Notes under the pieces: model-generated | What the model saw: only the letters and a program-made list of their open reading frames with translations | Told to the model about the DNA's origin: nothing | The model's database searches: none | Shown here: positions 1 through 11,238 of the stretch, one piece after another | Position numbering within the stretch: the first letter of the stretch is position 1 | How the letters are laid out: every line of letters begins with the position of its first letter | Assembly (NCBI GenBank): GCA_037693485.1 | Contig: CM075351.1 | Coordinates: 65,870,001-65,934,000, forward strand | Source: Kitagawia praeruptora | Lineage: Eukaryota; Streptophyta; Magnoliopsida; Apiales; Apiaceae | Length of the DNA: 64,000 nt | Direction: 5' to 3' | Position numbers and translations under genes: made by a program

Positions 1-819
1 CATATTTGTCATAATCCAGTGGACTATCCATGCTTGTGTTTCAATGTGGTAAGTTAGCTCCTTTTTTTTTTCAAATTTTCACTTTTTTTTAACCTTAAAG
101 ACTATACTGTATTTTTTTAAAAAAAAATTATAATGCGTACTATATTCTTTCACAGGTGGCCATATCCATTTCTTGAATTGTCATCTCCATATGCTCCAAT
201 ATGGTATGTATAATGTATATATCGCTTATTATCTTTTATATTTGTATTGTTTAATGTCTAACATAGAGACATACATTGTTTATGAAAATTATAAAGAATC
301 AAGGAATACTTACTGTGACAGTCTTTATCTACCTAGAGGTTGCAATAGATTTAAGGAATCTAGTTTAAGGATCTGATCCATAGGACCATAACATAAGTGA
401 GTTCTTTGTCTCCACTTATGGTTGAAATAGATTATTCTGGTACACAGATCCAATGTTACACAAATAAGTGAAATAACTCACGTATGAATATATTATTCTG
501 GTATGCAGATAACTCACGAGTTCTTTGTAGCCAATGTTGTGGAAATTTCCTTCTATTATTATTTATTAGTGTACAAAGATTGTCTGTCTTAGAATGTGAT
601 AAAAAATACTTTAGGGATTTATAATAGGGTGTACTGTCAGTCGCGAATTGTTGACGTAAAATATCTTTAGTAATCACACGGTTGGCGTACATTACATGTT
701 CTCTGTTGCAATGAAACTTTTGCAGGTACTTGGGCATTGGCTTGGTTCATCTTCCATGCTACGGCATTGTCCTCCTAATAGTTCGAACTAAGCAGGTCTG
801 TTTGTCGAGATTATCCTAA
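1..819 (+). CDS. FAR-17a/AIG1-like membrane protein, 3' end (partial)
   Basis: Three exons can be joined in frame: 1-48 (frame from base 2), 156-203 and 726-819, with GT-AG introns and a TAA stop at 817-819. The joined peptide contains the segment IHACVSMWWPYPFLEL, then SSPYAPIWYLGIG, then a hydrophobic helix ending in a basic tail. This matches the C-terminal part of the FAR-17a/AIG1 family, multi-pass membrane proteins; animal members AIG1 and ADTRP are threonine hydrolases that cleave fatty-acid esters of hydroxy fatty acids. The His of IHACVSMW sits where the family has its catalytic His before the W-x-YPFLE segment (established for animal members, inferred here). The N-terminal part, including the catalytic Thr, lies outside the window. 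The substrate in plants is not known from this sequence. The 3' UTR probably ends near 1270. Confidence 0.8.
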
Positions 820-1283
820 TTTGAAGGACGGAAGTGCAGGCTCAACACCACCTCAGAGTTGACCATTAACAAGCTTATAATCTCCTCCTATCCTTCTGCA
901 TTCCTCACATTCGTTGCTCATGAATCGAGATTGTTTATATATAGTAAAAATCAATTATTTTTACATTGTTCAGATTGTGACACATGAATGATGAACTACA
1001 TTCATTCATTTTTCATTCTTGTAGGGCTGGATATGATATGATGTTCAGTGAAGAATAGTTGTTATAATGAATACTGTACAGTTAGTGTTCAACTTGTCGC
1101 TGGTTGTTTTGCAAAGTATCGAATGTACCAACTTTCTGACATATATAGAGCGTGCAGAGCTAACCTAGACTTCAGTTCAGGGCCTTCAGGCTAATATTTA
1201 GTTATAAATGTAGTATGTTGCATGCATTACTTTGATGCTTCTGTACTTACTTAGCTTAGGTGAATAATATGTGAGGTATTTTT

Positions 1284-2334
1284 GTAATGGAAAATGCTAT
1301 CCGTACAAAATTGAGTACAAAAAAGTATACAAAATGCCACTTTTTTACAAAATTGGCTTTTCTTCCGGAAAAGCCACTACCTGTAAATAGGAAAGTACTT
1401 GGCAAACCAAATGCTCAACTTAAATCCAATATTTTGGAAAACTGAATCCTGCATTTGTTGAAAACAACAAATCAGTTACATACAAAACAATTGTTGGGTA
1501 TAATTTGACTATAACAACAATGAGGCAGTAATATATATTAAAACAAGAACTGGCAATTAACCAATTAACAAAACAAATCACGAAGGCATAAGCAAGAGTA
1601 TAATCAGTAACTGTAATTAACAAAAAAAGTAAGAACACTTATCTCTCACAGTAGCTTTAGCCAAGACAACAAGAGAGAAAGAACACAGCTGAGTCACCAA
1701 GCCCTTCAAGAAGACTTGGCTGTTCTTGAAGAGAATATTGCCCCACTTACGTTGTGATTGGGTTGCAGCAATATCACTTCCAGGATAAAACAGCACCGAT
1801 CAAAGGGTTCACAAAGCTCCAGTGATCTACAGCGACCAGCACCTCAGTTCGCCTAAGAACTATGTATTTCTCTATATGTATCGTGAGAGAACAGAGAAAG
1901 AAGAAAACGAATCGTGTTTCTATCCTTAGGACGTATCTCTTCTCTTTTTTCCTTTTAACGTTTATTTTCTTCTGTATTGTATATATAATACCAAAAATAA
2001 ACGTAACTGGTACTCCATAGAAGGAAAGTAAATATTGTGATTTAATTTCATTAACTGCATCAGGATTTATTTTTTCCGTTACAGTAGCATCAGGATTTAG
2101 TCATCAGTAATATCAGAATTTAGCGTCCATCAGGATCAGGATATAGTACTCATCAGGAACTGATATCCATCAGGATTTAGCCCATCAGTATTTGATGTCT
2201 GACCAAGTCCATCAGGATTTTTCTCCAAGTACTGATCCAAATTTCCATCAGGATTTAATTCAAATACTGATCCAAATTTCCAGTACTGTTGCAACAAATA
2301 AATCTGAAACCTGTTAAAATAAACCAATAATCAA
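1284..2334. repeat. Unclassified repeat-like stretch, possibly a degraded LTR
   Basis: No coherent coding exon is seen. Read on the minus strand, 1640-1960 resembles the transcribed leader of a plant LTR retrotransposon: a pyrimidine-rich stretch followed by a GC-richer block. No matching second LTR, primer-binding site or target duplication is found. Candidate TG/CA ends near 1456 and 2296 are not flanked by matching 5-mers. The call is tentative; the stretch could also be ordinary downstream sequence of the AIG1-like gene. Confidence 0.3.
2062..2290. repeat. CATCAGGA minisatellite-like cluster
   Basis: The motif CATCAGGATTTA and close variants (CATCAGGA, CATCAGTA, ATCAGAATTTAG) recur about ten times in roughly 230 bp. 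The spacer TACTGATCCAAATTTCC is itself repeated. Read on the minus strand it gives a short recurring NPDG peptide, but there is no supported gene. It is best described as a degenerate short tandem repeat. Confidence 0.6.
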
Positions 2335-2654
2335 TTCTTCTTTCAACTCAATTTATTTATGGATTCCACTAAGAAAATGTCTTAAGAAAATGTCTTAGAT
2401 CCAAACATGAAAGTTTAAGTCCTCATTACAAGGAACAACCTTGTTAGTTTCCGGAAATTACATCAAGAACATATTATAAATATGTCTCAAACTTTCCATT
2501 TTCTAACAACAATACTATAAATAATATGAAGGTGGATTATGTATTTTTTTTCACCCACGCACACAACGTTTTGTACTACGAATGGTTGGTACTTGTAGGT
2601 ACATTGCGTGCCTTCTTTGACTCCGGTTCTATTTATAACATAGTATTTTTTTAT

Positions 2655-3999
2655 GGGTTAATTGGCTATTTCATAACTGAACTCGTGCCCAACTTGCAGT
2701 TGGGTAACTGAACTCAAAAAGCTTGCAAATAGGTAAGTACACTAATTATTTATTGCAATTGAACCACTAAACACGAAATAACTTGCATGACCGTTAAGTC
2801 GCGTTGACTTTTAACGGTGCTCCGTTAATTCTTGCCACGTGTGATGATATGTCACAATTTTAACTTAAAAATAAATCAAAAATTACATAAATCCTTTTTA
2901 AATAAATAATTTAAATTAATTTATTAAAAGTAAATAATACTTTTACTCAAAGAGAATCAATCCCCTGTACTCTTCTCTCTCTCGTATCTTTCTCTCGTGT
3001 AGATTCCGGTACTTCGCCGGAAAATCAATCCCCGAAAATCTCTCTCTTTCCAGCCTCTCCTCTTCTCTCTCCCTCGTCTCTATCTCTCTTCCCTGTACTC
3101 TTCTCTCTCTCTCTCTCGTAACTCTCTCTGCTTCGCTCCCCCCCCTTAATATCTCTCTCTCTCTCTCATCTTCTCCAAAATCACGATACTCCCATCTTGT
3201 CACAAACACAAACAGGTTGCATAAAATTATCCGATTAATTGGATAATTGATCCCCAATCTACCTCTCCTCCCTCAATCTACCTCCTGTCCTCCGACCAAC
3301 TCCACGCACCTCCATCTACAACATCCTCCGACCAGCAACCCACCGTTCCTCCGTCCTCCGTTAACCTTCACGCCACCTACAACCACAGCCTCCACCCATC
3401 TCTTTCATCCACTCTCCCCAACACACCCATCTTCATCCTCCGATCAGAATTTTGATCTTACTTATATAATTACGCCCCTCTCTTTTGCTTTATCACCAAC
3501 ACACCCATCTTCCACCTCCACCTCCACCTCCACCTCCAACACAACCCATCCACAGCGCAACCTCATCCCTCCAATCCTAGCACAAAATCCATACACGTGA
3601 ATTAAAAACCCCCAATTAGTGGGTACGGGATTGTAAAGGAAAAGAAAAAAAAAAGAACAGAGGGGAGGGAGACAATACAGGAGAGAGATGAGAGATTGTA
3701 AATAAAAAGAAAATGAATAAAAATGTAAGAGTTTTTTAAGAATTTAAGATTTTTAAAATAATTTTAGAGTTTTTAAAATAATTAGTTTTAAATTAGTTAA
3801 CACCTCAGCAGCCAACGTGTATAATTTTAACACATCAGCACGCCACATCACCTTTCCGTCAGGGACGTTACCTGGAGTTAACAGCGGTTACCCAACTGCA
3901 AGTTTTAATTACTTTGATGAGTTGACTGCAAGTTTTTTGAGTTCGATTACCCAACTGTAAGTTGAGCACGAGTTCATTTATGAATTTGCCAATTAACCC
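2655..3999. mobile_element. Non-autonomous Mutator-like element with 10-bp target duplication
   Basis: The ends are inverted: the left end begins GGGTTAATTGGC and the right end finishes GCCAATTAACCC. Similarity continues inward for about 75 bp, including the shared block GAACTCGTGC. The sequence ATTTTTTTAT lies immediately outside both ends (2645-2654 and 4000-4009), a perfect 10-bp target-site duplication. Long terminal inverted repeats with a 9-11 bp duplication are the signature of Mutator-like elements. A second motif, ACTTGCAGTTGGGTAAC, is repeated near the right end as a subterminal repeat. No transposase is encoded. The interior holds a CT-rich block and a C-rich stretch that look unlike the AT-rich surroundings. 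Confidence 0.85.
2943..3600. other. CT-rich and C-rich insert inside the Mutator-like element (possible captured host fragment)
   Basis: Positions 2959-3175 are a long CT-microsatellite-like tract interrupted by a GC-richer bit near 3000-3040. Positions 3247-3600 form an open frame rich in Pro, Ser and Thr with no recognisable domain. The base composition is clearly different from the element's AT-rich arms. Pack-MULE elements carry host gene fragments, often GC-rich 5' ends, so capture is a reasonable inference. No donor gene can be named from the window, and the open frame is probably not a real gene. Confidence 0.45.
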
Positions 4000-4009
4000 A
4001 TTTTTTTAT

Positions 4010-4667
4010 TAAGTTTTTTTCACCATATTTTATGATATCATTTAACAAATATAAATTATTCAACATTACTTTTATAATGCTGGTGTTACTCATAAAAAAA
4101 TGGTTCTTAGCTTAGAAGGATGCTAGTATGCTACAGGTATATCTTAAAATTTATTATTACATTTATATCATTTTAAAGTATTATGTAATAATGTATTTAC
4201 AATGTGTTCAAGAATTTTGTTGAGAAGAAAAAAGAATGGTAAATGATTAATATTCTTTTCTTTTCAAATTTTTTCAAAAGTGGGAAGAAGATTTTGGAGA
4301 CAGAAATTTTTTTCAATAATCTTTAGTTTTCTTTTCTCTTCTTTCTCCAAAAATTATTCTGGAACAAGATGTGAAAATTACTCATTACTTTTATTTTCTT
4401 TTCTTTCCAAAATATTTTTCTGGAACACTACCTTAAAGTACCTTTCCTGTTCAAAATCAATTGTATTATTTTATTTATACTTTCAAATTAATCAAATTTT
4501 TAACTAAAATTTTAAATTATTTTTGATTAATCGAAAATATTTGAATTACTAAACATTTTTAATAATAAAATGGATCAAAGTTGATAACCAAATAAACTCT
4601 CTTTTATTCCAAACCTTAAATTTATTGTAAAAAACAAATAATAGAATAATAAACTACAGAGCAAGTC
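4010..4667. other. AT-rich intergenic region upstream of ACLA
   Basis: No gene is seen. The stretch is AT-rich with several pyrimidine runs between 4250 and 4440. It separates the Mutator-like element from the ACLA promoter and may hold upstream control sequence. No specific motif can be assigned with confidence. Confidence 0.5.
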
Positions 4668-4675
4668 TATAAATA
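4668..4675 (+). promoter_or_regulatory. Likely TATA box of ACLA
   Basis: TATAAATA lies about 290 bp before the ACLA start codon and is followed by a pyrimidine-rich CTCACTCACTCTTCTC stretch typical of plant transcription starts. A 5' UTR intron is likely (donor after ACG at 4743, acceptor TAG at 4951-4953), which removes most of the distance to the ATG. Confidence 0.6.
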
Positions 4676-4966
4676 CATGAAGCCTCACTCACTCTTCTCA
4701 CTTCCAACCTTACCCACCTATATTCTCTGTGATCGCCTCAACGGTAATCTCTCATCCCTCATTTGCATCTCTCACCAATCTATACATACACATATACACA
4801 CACAAATAACGTAACAATGCATCTTCATTTGTTAATTGTTAGATCTGAAATAAATGTAATTGACATGATTCAACTACTACCGATCTGAATTGATTGTTTG
4901 TTTTGTTTGTATGTATATGTGTATATATAATTGATATTTGTGAATTTGTGTAGTTGTAAAAGAGAA

Positions 4967-7900
4967 ATGGCGCGAAAGAAGATCAGAGAGTACGATTCCA
5001 AGAGGTTGTTGAAGGAGCATTATAAGAGGATTACTGGTGCTCAACTCGGGATTCAATCTGCTCAAGTATGTTGTTCTCTTCCAAGTTTTCGTGTCGTGTT
5101 TTTGTTTCGATTAATTGGTTGTTAGATCACATTGTATGTGTTACTGTTATGTTTGTGTTGATTAATTAGATGGAGATGTGGATAGATGGATGTTAGTGCT
5201 AGGAAACAGTTGATGTGGATAGAGTTAGGTAAGTAGAGGCGTTTTGATTCGTTAGGTTTAAGTTGCGTTCTGCAGTATTCTGAATTCGGCATTGTTTGTT
5301 ACCAGAAATTAAATCTTCTTAAGTAGTATGTTGTTTTTTATCGAAGATTTATTTTTGTGTTTTCATTTTCGATTTATTGTTAGTTGAATCGCAATATATG
5401 TACACCTGTTGCATTTGCATCGATAAACTAGAGGAAGATATGTATAGATAAGTGTCAATGTTATAAAACAGTTGATGAGCATAGAGTTTGATAGGTAGAG
5501 GCGTTTTGATCTGTTATGTTTAAGTTGTGTTTGCGGTGTTTTGAAATTTGCATTGTTAGCTTTGTTTTCGTGCATCGGATTTAGATTGTAAGGTTAAATT
5601 TTTGTATTCTGAACTCGGTACTAAATATGCTCAAGTATGTTGTTTTTTCGGAAGATTTTTGACGCGTGTTTGTTAAATGACAGAAACTATCTACGAATTA
5701 TGGGTGTGTGTGTGAATTTATGATTGTTGTATCATTATTTGCAGAGCTTGAGCTAGAAAATGTTCATTTTATGGAGAAACTGATGTGTAAAGAGTTAAAC
5801 TCGGATTAATAAAGATATTTCGACTCTTATGATGAAAGTTTCATCCTTGGCTACTTGTCATTGTGATTGTTTCTTACCAGAAACATTGTTAGCTGGTTTA
5901 GGAGTTAGGACTAGTATTATTTCGTGCATCAGAATTAGAATGAAAAGCTGGTTTCTTGGTGAACGAGCTTTTTTATAAAGGACGAACTTGTAAGATTGGT
6001 TAGAGGGAAATGATTTGGAGTTGGAATGAGCTTGTTTTTTTACAAGGGGCGTAGATGTAGAATTGGTCACAGGGTAATAATTTAGAGTTGGAATGAAGCT
6101 CTTCTTGAAACTGCTGCAAAAATGTATTACTTTATCCGAGGTATAAATCAACAATGTTACACAATGATAAGGAAAGAAGAAGAACAAGTGGTTTAGCCTA
6201 AAACCTAGGACCAGAAGGCTGGATGCCTCTTTGCTAATTTATTCTGCTTCCAAATTTTTCCAAACTTGGGTCAAAATAAGATTTGTAATGATGGCGTGTC
6301 TTATTTTACAAAACTTAAAATGACAATTTGATAGTGTTATTATAGTTGTATCTCATTGTATTTGAATGGTATAATAACTTTTCTCTTGGTGAATTAGATT
6401 ACAGAATCAACTAATATCAACGAGCTTGTGGAAAAGGAGCCTTGGCTTTCCTCCTCCAAGTTAGTTGTCAAACCTGATATGTTATTTGGAAAGCGTGGAA
6501 AAAGTGGGCTTGTTGCATTAAATTTAGATTTGGCTCAAGTTGATGCCTTTGTGAAAGAGCGACTTGGGAAGGAGGTATTTTTATCAGCTATTTTCTTGGT
6601 TTAAGAACTACTGTTAGTTCACCTGTACAAAGATCTAATCTAAAATCGATTTGATGTTCAGGTCGAGATGGGAGGATGCAAAGGACCCATCACAACATTT
6701 ATTGTTGAACCATTTGTTCCCCACAATGAAGAATTTTATCTGAATATGGTCTCAGATCGACTTGGATGTAGCATAAGCTTTTCAGAGTGCGGTGGAATTG
6801 ATATTGAAGAGAACTGGGATAAGGTACTCAGAATGTATAACTGATTTAAATTTTTTGGTAAAACTGCATGCAATTCTTTTATTTTTTAAAGTTGTAACTT
6901 GATCTGCACCTTACTCTTATTCAGGTTAAAACTATATTTGTTCCGACAGGCGTGTCCATGACACCTGATATTTGTGCTCCACTGGTTGCAACTCTCCCCT
7001 TGGAGGTATGCTAGTAGTAAAACTATAAAAATGATTGTGCTGCTCTTTCTTATCATTCATTCTTTCATTATCAGTTTAGGTTTCCTTGTATAAAAGGAAA
7101 GAGAATTATAAATACCCTTTCTTTAATTTGCGTCTTAAGTTGCCATTCTGGCCTTTCAAATAATGCAGATTAAAAGTGTAATCGAGGAGTTCATCAAAGT
7201 GATATTTATTTTATTTGCAGGTATTATATGTATTAAGTTTTTTAACATTCCTTGTTCTCGCCATTTTCCCATAGTGGCCTCTGCCCTCTAAATTCCAAGT
7301 TTTCTCTTATGCTAGATTTGGACTTCACTTTCCTAGAAATGAATCCTTTCACTTTGGTTGATGGAAAGCCTTATCCTCTAGACATGAGAGGAGAGCTTGA
7401 CGACACTGCTGCTTTCAAGAACTTCAAGAAGTGTGTTTCATCCTGCTATATTGTTGATTATCTGATTTGGATCCTTGTATATTTTTGTGTTGCCAATACC
7501 AGAGCTTATAATGTATTAATGTTACCTTACATGTCTCCATTTGTAGGTGGGGGAATATTGAATTCCCATTGCCCTTCGGAAGAGTTATGAGTTCTACCGA
7601 GAGCTTTATTCATGGGCTAGATGAAAAGGTATTATAGGTTCTCTCAACCTTTGTTATCAGCAGTGCTTAATATTGTTTTAAGTAAAATCTTCTTTCTCTT
7701 ACTCCGAAAAAATTCAATCTCAAGCTGGTTCTTGTTAATTTGATACTTGAGTATGTAAATAATTTAAAATTTCATGTACTTTAGCTGGTTTATTGATTAA
7801 ATGGTGGATGATATATGTCTATAAAGCCTATACTGAAATATGAATACACATGTGAATCTCAAATTTCGTTTGAAATTATGAATCTTTTATGAGGGTTTAG

Positions 7901-8925
7901 TTGTATAGAGCAATTTAGTTGGACAAATCAGGTAATCTAAACAATGTTCCTTCAAAAAAACTTCTGCAGACAAGTGCCTCTCTGAAGTTCACTGTTCTCA
8001 ATCCGAAAGGACGAATTTGGACTATGGTTGCTGGAGGAGGTGCCAGTGTCATCTATGCAGATACGGTTCGTGTTCCTTTGACTATTTGGGGTGTCAAGAT
8101 CATTTGAGAATTGCATCAAAATTTCCTATTTTAATCCACTTAGCTAGCCTTCACATAGTATTTGTCTGTCTAGGTTGGAGATCTTGGTTTCGCTGAAGAA
8201 CTTGGAAACTATGCAGAATATAGTGGAGCACCAAATGAAGATGAGGTTTTGCAATATGCTCGAGTTGTGATTGATGTAAGGACTCTCTTAACAATGTCTA
8301 ATTTGCATTAAAATAAAAATAAAAAATACATGTACAATCTTTGCACTCAAAACAATTCTTGAATGCGTTTTAAGCATATCCAACTTAGTTTCAAATCACT
8401 GTCGTACCTGAAGTATTTGTCCCATGAATCTCTGGTCTACAGTGTGCAACTGCAGATCCTGATGGCCGTAAGAGAGCCCTGGTAGTTGGCGGTGGAATAG
8501 CCAACTTCACAGATGTTGCTGCTACATTCAACGGCATCATTCGTGCACTAAAGGAGAAGGTGAGTGTATAATGTTATGGATGATGCTGGCGGCCTTATCA
8601 TTTTACTTTCCCTGTATGTGAAACTCATTGTTTTGGGCATCAATTGTATAGGAATCAAAGCTTAAAGCTGCCAGAATGCACATTTATGCGAGGAGAGGAG
8701 GTCCAAACTACCAAAAGGGTCTTGCAAAAATGAGGGCCCTTGGAGAAGAAATTGGTATCCCAATTGAGGTATAACCACAAAATCTGGCATTTTGTATTTC
8801 TTTTTTGCATGAAATCACAATTGAATCTCAACTATCTCCATCTTCTCCTATAGGTATATGGACCGGAAGAAACAATGACTGGAATATGCAAACAGGCAAT
8901 AGAGTGCATTAGTGCAGCTGCATGA
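4967..8925 (+). CDS. ACLA: ATP-citrate lyase subunit A (ATP-citrate synthase alpha chain), 12 exons
   Basis: Exons joined in frame: 4967-5065, 6398-6574, 6662-6823, 6925-7005, 7169-7220, 7316-7430, 7547-7628, 7970-8065, 8174-8275, 8443-8559, 8652-8768, 8854-8925. They give 423 residues, the usual length for plant ACLA. The protein starts MARKKIREYDSKRLL and ends in an Ala-rich tail after ICKQAIECI. The N-terminal half is an ATP-grasp (succinyl-CoA-synthetase-like) fold with the block FLEMNPFTLVDGKPYPLD. The C-terminal half carries the citrate-binding part, with GGGIANFTDVAATFNGI and YARRGGPNYQKGL. With subunit B it forms the cytosolic heteromer that turns citrate, CoA and ATP into acetyl-CoA and oxaloacetate, supplying wax, sterol, flavonoid and malonate pathways. 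All introns are GT-AG. The start is fixed by the conserved N-terminus and there are no frame breaks. Intron 1 is long (1.3 kb). Confidence 0.96.
5080..5580 (+). repeat. Degenerate tandem duplication in ACLA intron 1
   Basis: About 5090-5300 and 5355-5570 are diverged copies of one another. Shared blocks include ACAGTTGATG, ATAGAGTT and GTAGAGGCGTTTTGAT followed by TTAAGTTG, at a spacing of about 270 bp. A third partial echo follows near 5630. The first copy starts close to the 5' splice site. Confidence 0.6.
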
Positions 8926-9467
8926 TTGTCACAAATCTTGTAACAGTCTTTATATGAGTTCTTGTATTGTTGTAATCTGTGTGTGTTTAATTCAGTGTTA
9001 GCGACATTGTGTAACCTTTATGTTGGGTTCTATGTGCAAAATTCCAGTTCTATAAAAATGAGCCAGTTCGTTATCTTCCCTTGTTACTGTATTAGTGTAT
9101 TGGTATTGAACTGTTAAATACTTTTGCTACTTTGCACTTTGCAGGGAGTATTAGTCAAAAAATGATCAAAAAAGTCTACTTTTACATGTTAAGCCCCCAC
9201 TAAAGCCGTGTAGATTGAGCTGCTGTTCTTTTATGAAATTTAATTTAATAGAAGTAACAATATTTTGCTACTAACATTGACAAAAATAACAGGATATGAT
9301 CAAAATCCTGAAGACAGATTTCAATTCGATGTCTTCACATATTTATCAATAATTACTTAATATCGCAAGATTTCTATGAGCCGTAGAAAATCTTGACTAA
9401 AAACTTTACAACTCGAGTATGCCGCATGGGTACAGTGAGACGTAACAATTTTATAAATTTATGAAGA
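8926..9467. other. ACLA 3' UTR and short intergenic stretch
   Basis: A 3' UTR-like segment runs to about 9060 and includes a possible TATAAAAATGA polyadenylation context near 9050. The rest is AT-rich without a gene. It ends at the putative Helitron terminus. Confidence 0.5.
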
Positions 9468-9497
9468 CTAGTATGTTGCCCGCTACGCTTCGGCTTC
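9468..9497 (-). other. Helitron 3' terminus: hairpin plus CTAG
   Basis: The minus strand reads GCCGAAGCGTAGCGGGC, then AACATA, then CTAG, with T as the next base. A GC-rich hairpin several bases before a CTRR end is the defining 3' structure of Helitrons. The stem is short and needs a bulge, so this rests partly on the RPA and Rep genes upstream on the same strand. Confidence 0.55.
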
Positions 9498-11238
9498 ATT
9501 ATTTTTAATATTTTAATACATATTAATCATTTTGGTATTTTTAATACAAAATTTAAAATCAATTAAATATTATGCATCGTTGACTTTACACTTATAAATT
9601 TTAGTTGCGTCTTTATAAAACTTAGAGCAACCTTATTTATTTGGACCACTAATGTAAAACAATGATATATAAAAAAACGAATGTAGACAATTAGAAGACA
9701 AATTATGACAGTTACAAAGATTTTAATATTAATTTTTAAATATGTTGGAGATTTATTTTAATTTAGATATAATAGAAAATGTTTATGTTGACCATATAAA
9801 ACCTTAAAAATATATAAAATAAAATTTTAAGCAAAAGCTTAACTCAACTTAGCCAGTGGGGCTTGGTGGGATTTTCAAGTCAATATGAGCAATTGCTCCA
9901 TATTGCAATGTCAAATTATGGCACAAACACATAAGATCAGGATTTTCATTAACACACATCTTCGAATATTTGGGAGTTACCATCAACACATCCTATGTCA
10001 ATACTTTTTAAGATAAATATTGAAATACTATTTTTTGGGTAGAATAGGCAACTTTGTAGTCACTACTCAAAGTACTATCAAATCGGGTGTATAAAGTAAA
10101 TTTTGAATGTGCATAAAAATGTTCATCCACTTTAATCAACAAAATTCCACGATTTCCTCCACATTATTACTTTAAATTTCAATCAATCATTTTGAATATT
10201 TAAGAAATGTGAAAATTGGGGTAAGAGAACAATTATGACCTTGCTATACAGAGATATAGAATGGCCTGCTAAAGTTCAAAGGTATGGAAGAGCATGCAGA
10301 ATCGGCCTGGGATGGGATGAATTTACACATGCAAATACATTTGTAGCTGGAGATAAGTGAAGGTTTCAATACATTGGACAACAAAAGTTCGAAGTAACAA
10401 AGGCTACTTAATTAACTTTCACTCTTATTAAGAAACAGTAGTTATTATTTGATGCAACTTAGAAATTGACTCAAATTTATTTATCGATATATTATGAAAC
10501 TCAAATACTATGTCATGCCATTGAAAACATAGATTGTGGGATCCTTTGTTTTTAAGGTTCTATAAATTTAAGTTGGAATGTTTAAATATCTTTTGCTGCT
10601 CATTTGTTCTTCCATTTATTTCTATAAGTTTGGAGATTATAATATTTGAAGCGGCCTTTTACGGATTCGATGTGGATTATGAAATGATTCCAATTTGATT
10701 TCGAAGTACATAATTATTATTTTGGGTCATTCAGTTCTTTTTCAAAATTTACAACTCTCATCTATTAAAGTTGGAAAATAAGCTTTAAGTGAAGATTATT
10801 GGCATTGTAAATTTTCGAGCATGTAGAAGTTGATAAATGTAATAGAATACAACCTTAAAAGCATATTTGATACGGACATTGCCAAATTCTTTAAATAAGT
10901 CTTAAAAAGAGTTCAAAATTACCTCTAATAAAACTAACATCAACTTTAATTTTAAATGCATTGGAATACCAACATAAAAGCATCAATGATACATACTGCC
11001 AAATTCTTTTTATAAGTCTTCCATAGAGTTGAAAACTACTTGTAATAAAACTGACATGAACTTTTACTCGCTATAATAAAATGCATTCAAGTTTAACACC
11101 ACCGAGACATTGATGTGAGCATGTCAAGAACTTCAATTTTTCGTTGAGAAGTTGGACAAATGGTAGCTCGAACCTGAGGCCTGTTGACATAATATTCGAT
11201 TTAATGTGAGTTTATTGAAAGTACGAATAAGGGACAGG
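9498..11238. other. AT-rich non-coding stretch inside the putative Helitron
   Basis: No exon could be assembled on either strand between the Helitron 3' end and the stop of the first RPA-like gene. A phrase around 10910-11060 (TCTTT.TAAGTCTT followed by GAGTT.AAAA.TAC) appears in two diverged copies. The stretch could be the 3' flank of the RPA gene or the remains of an older insertion. Confidence 0.4.

Noticed and set aside
456..737. Minus-strand open frame of 93 codons
   Set aside because: It overlaps the antisense of the AIG1-like last exon and intron, and no domain or splice context supports it.
1456..2296. Solo LTR bounded by TGTTG...CAACA
   Set aside because: The flanking 5-mers (GCATT and AATAA) do not match and no second copy is present, so it is only listed as a tentative repeat.
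3247..3600. Pro/Ser/Thr-rich 117-codon frame as a real protein gene
   Set aside because: It lies wholly in a non-autonomous transposon with skewed composition, and has no start context or domain. Kept only as possible captured cargo.
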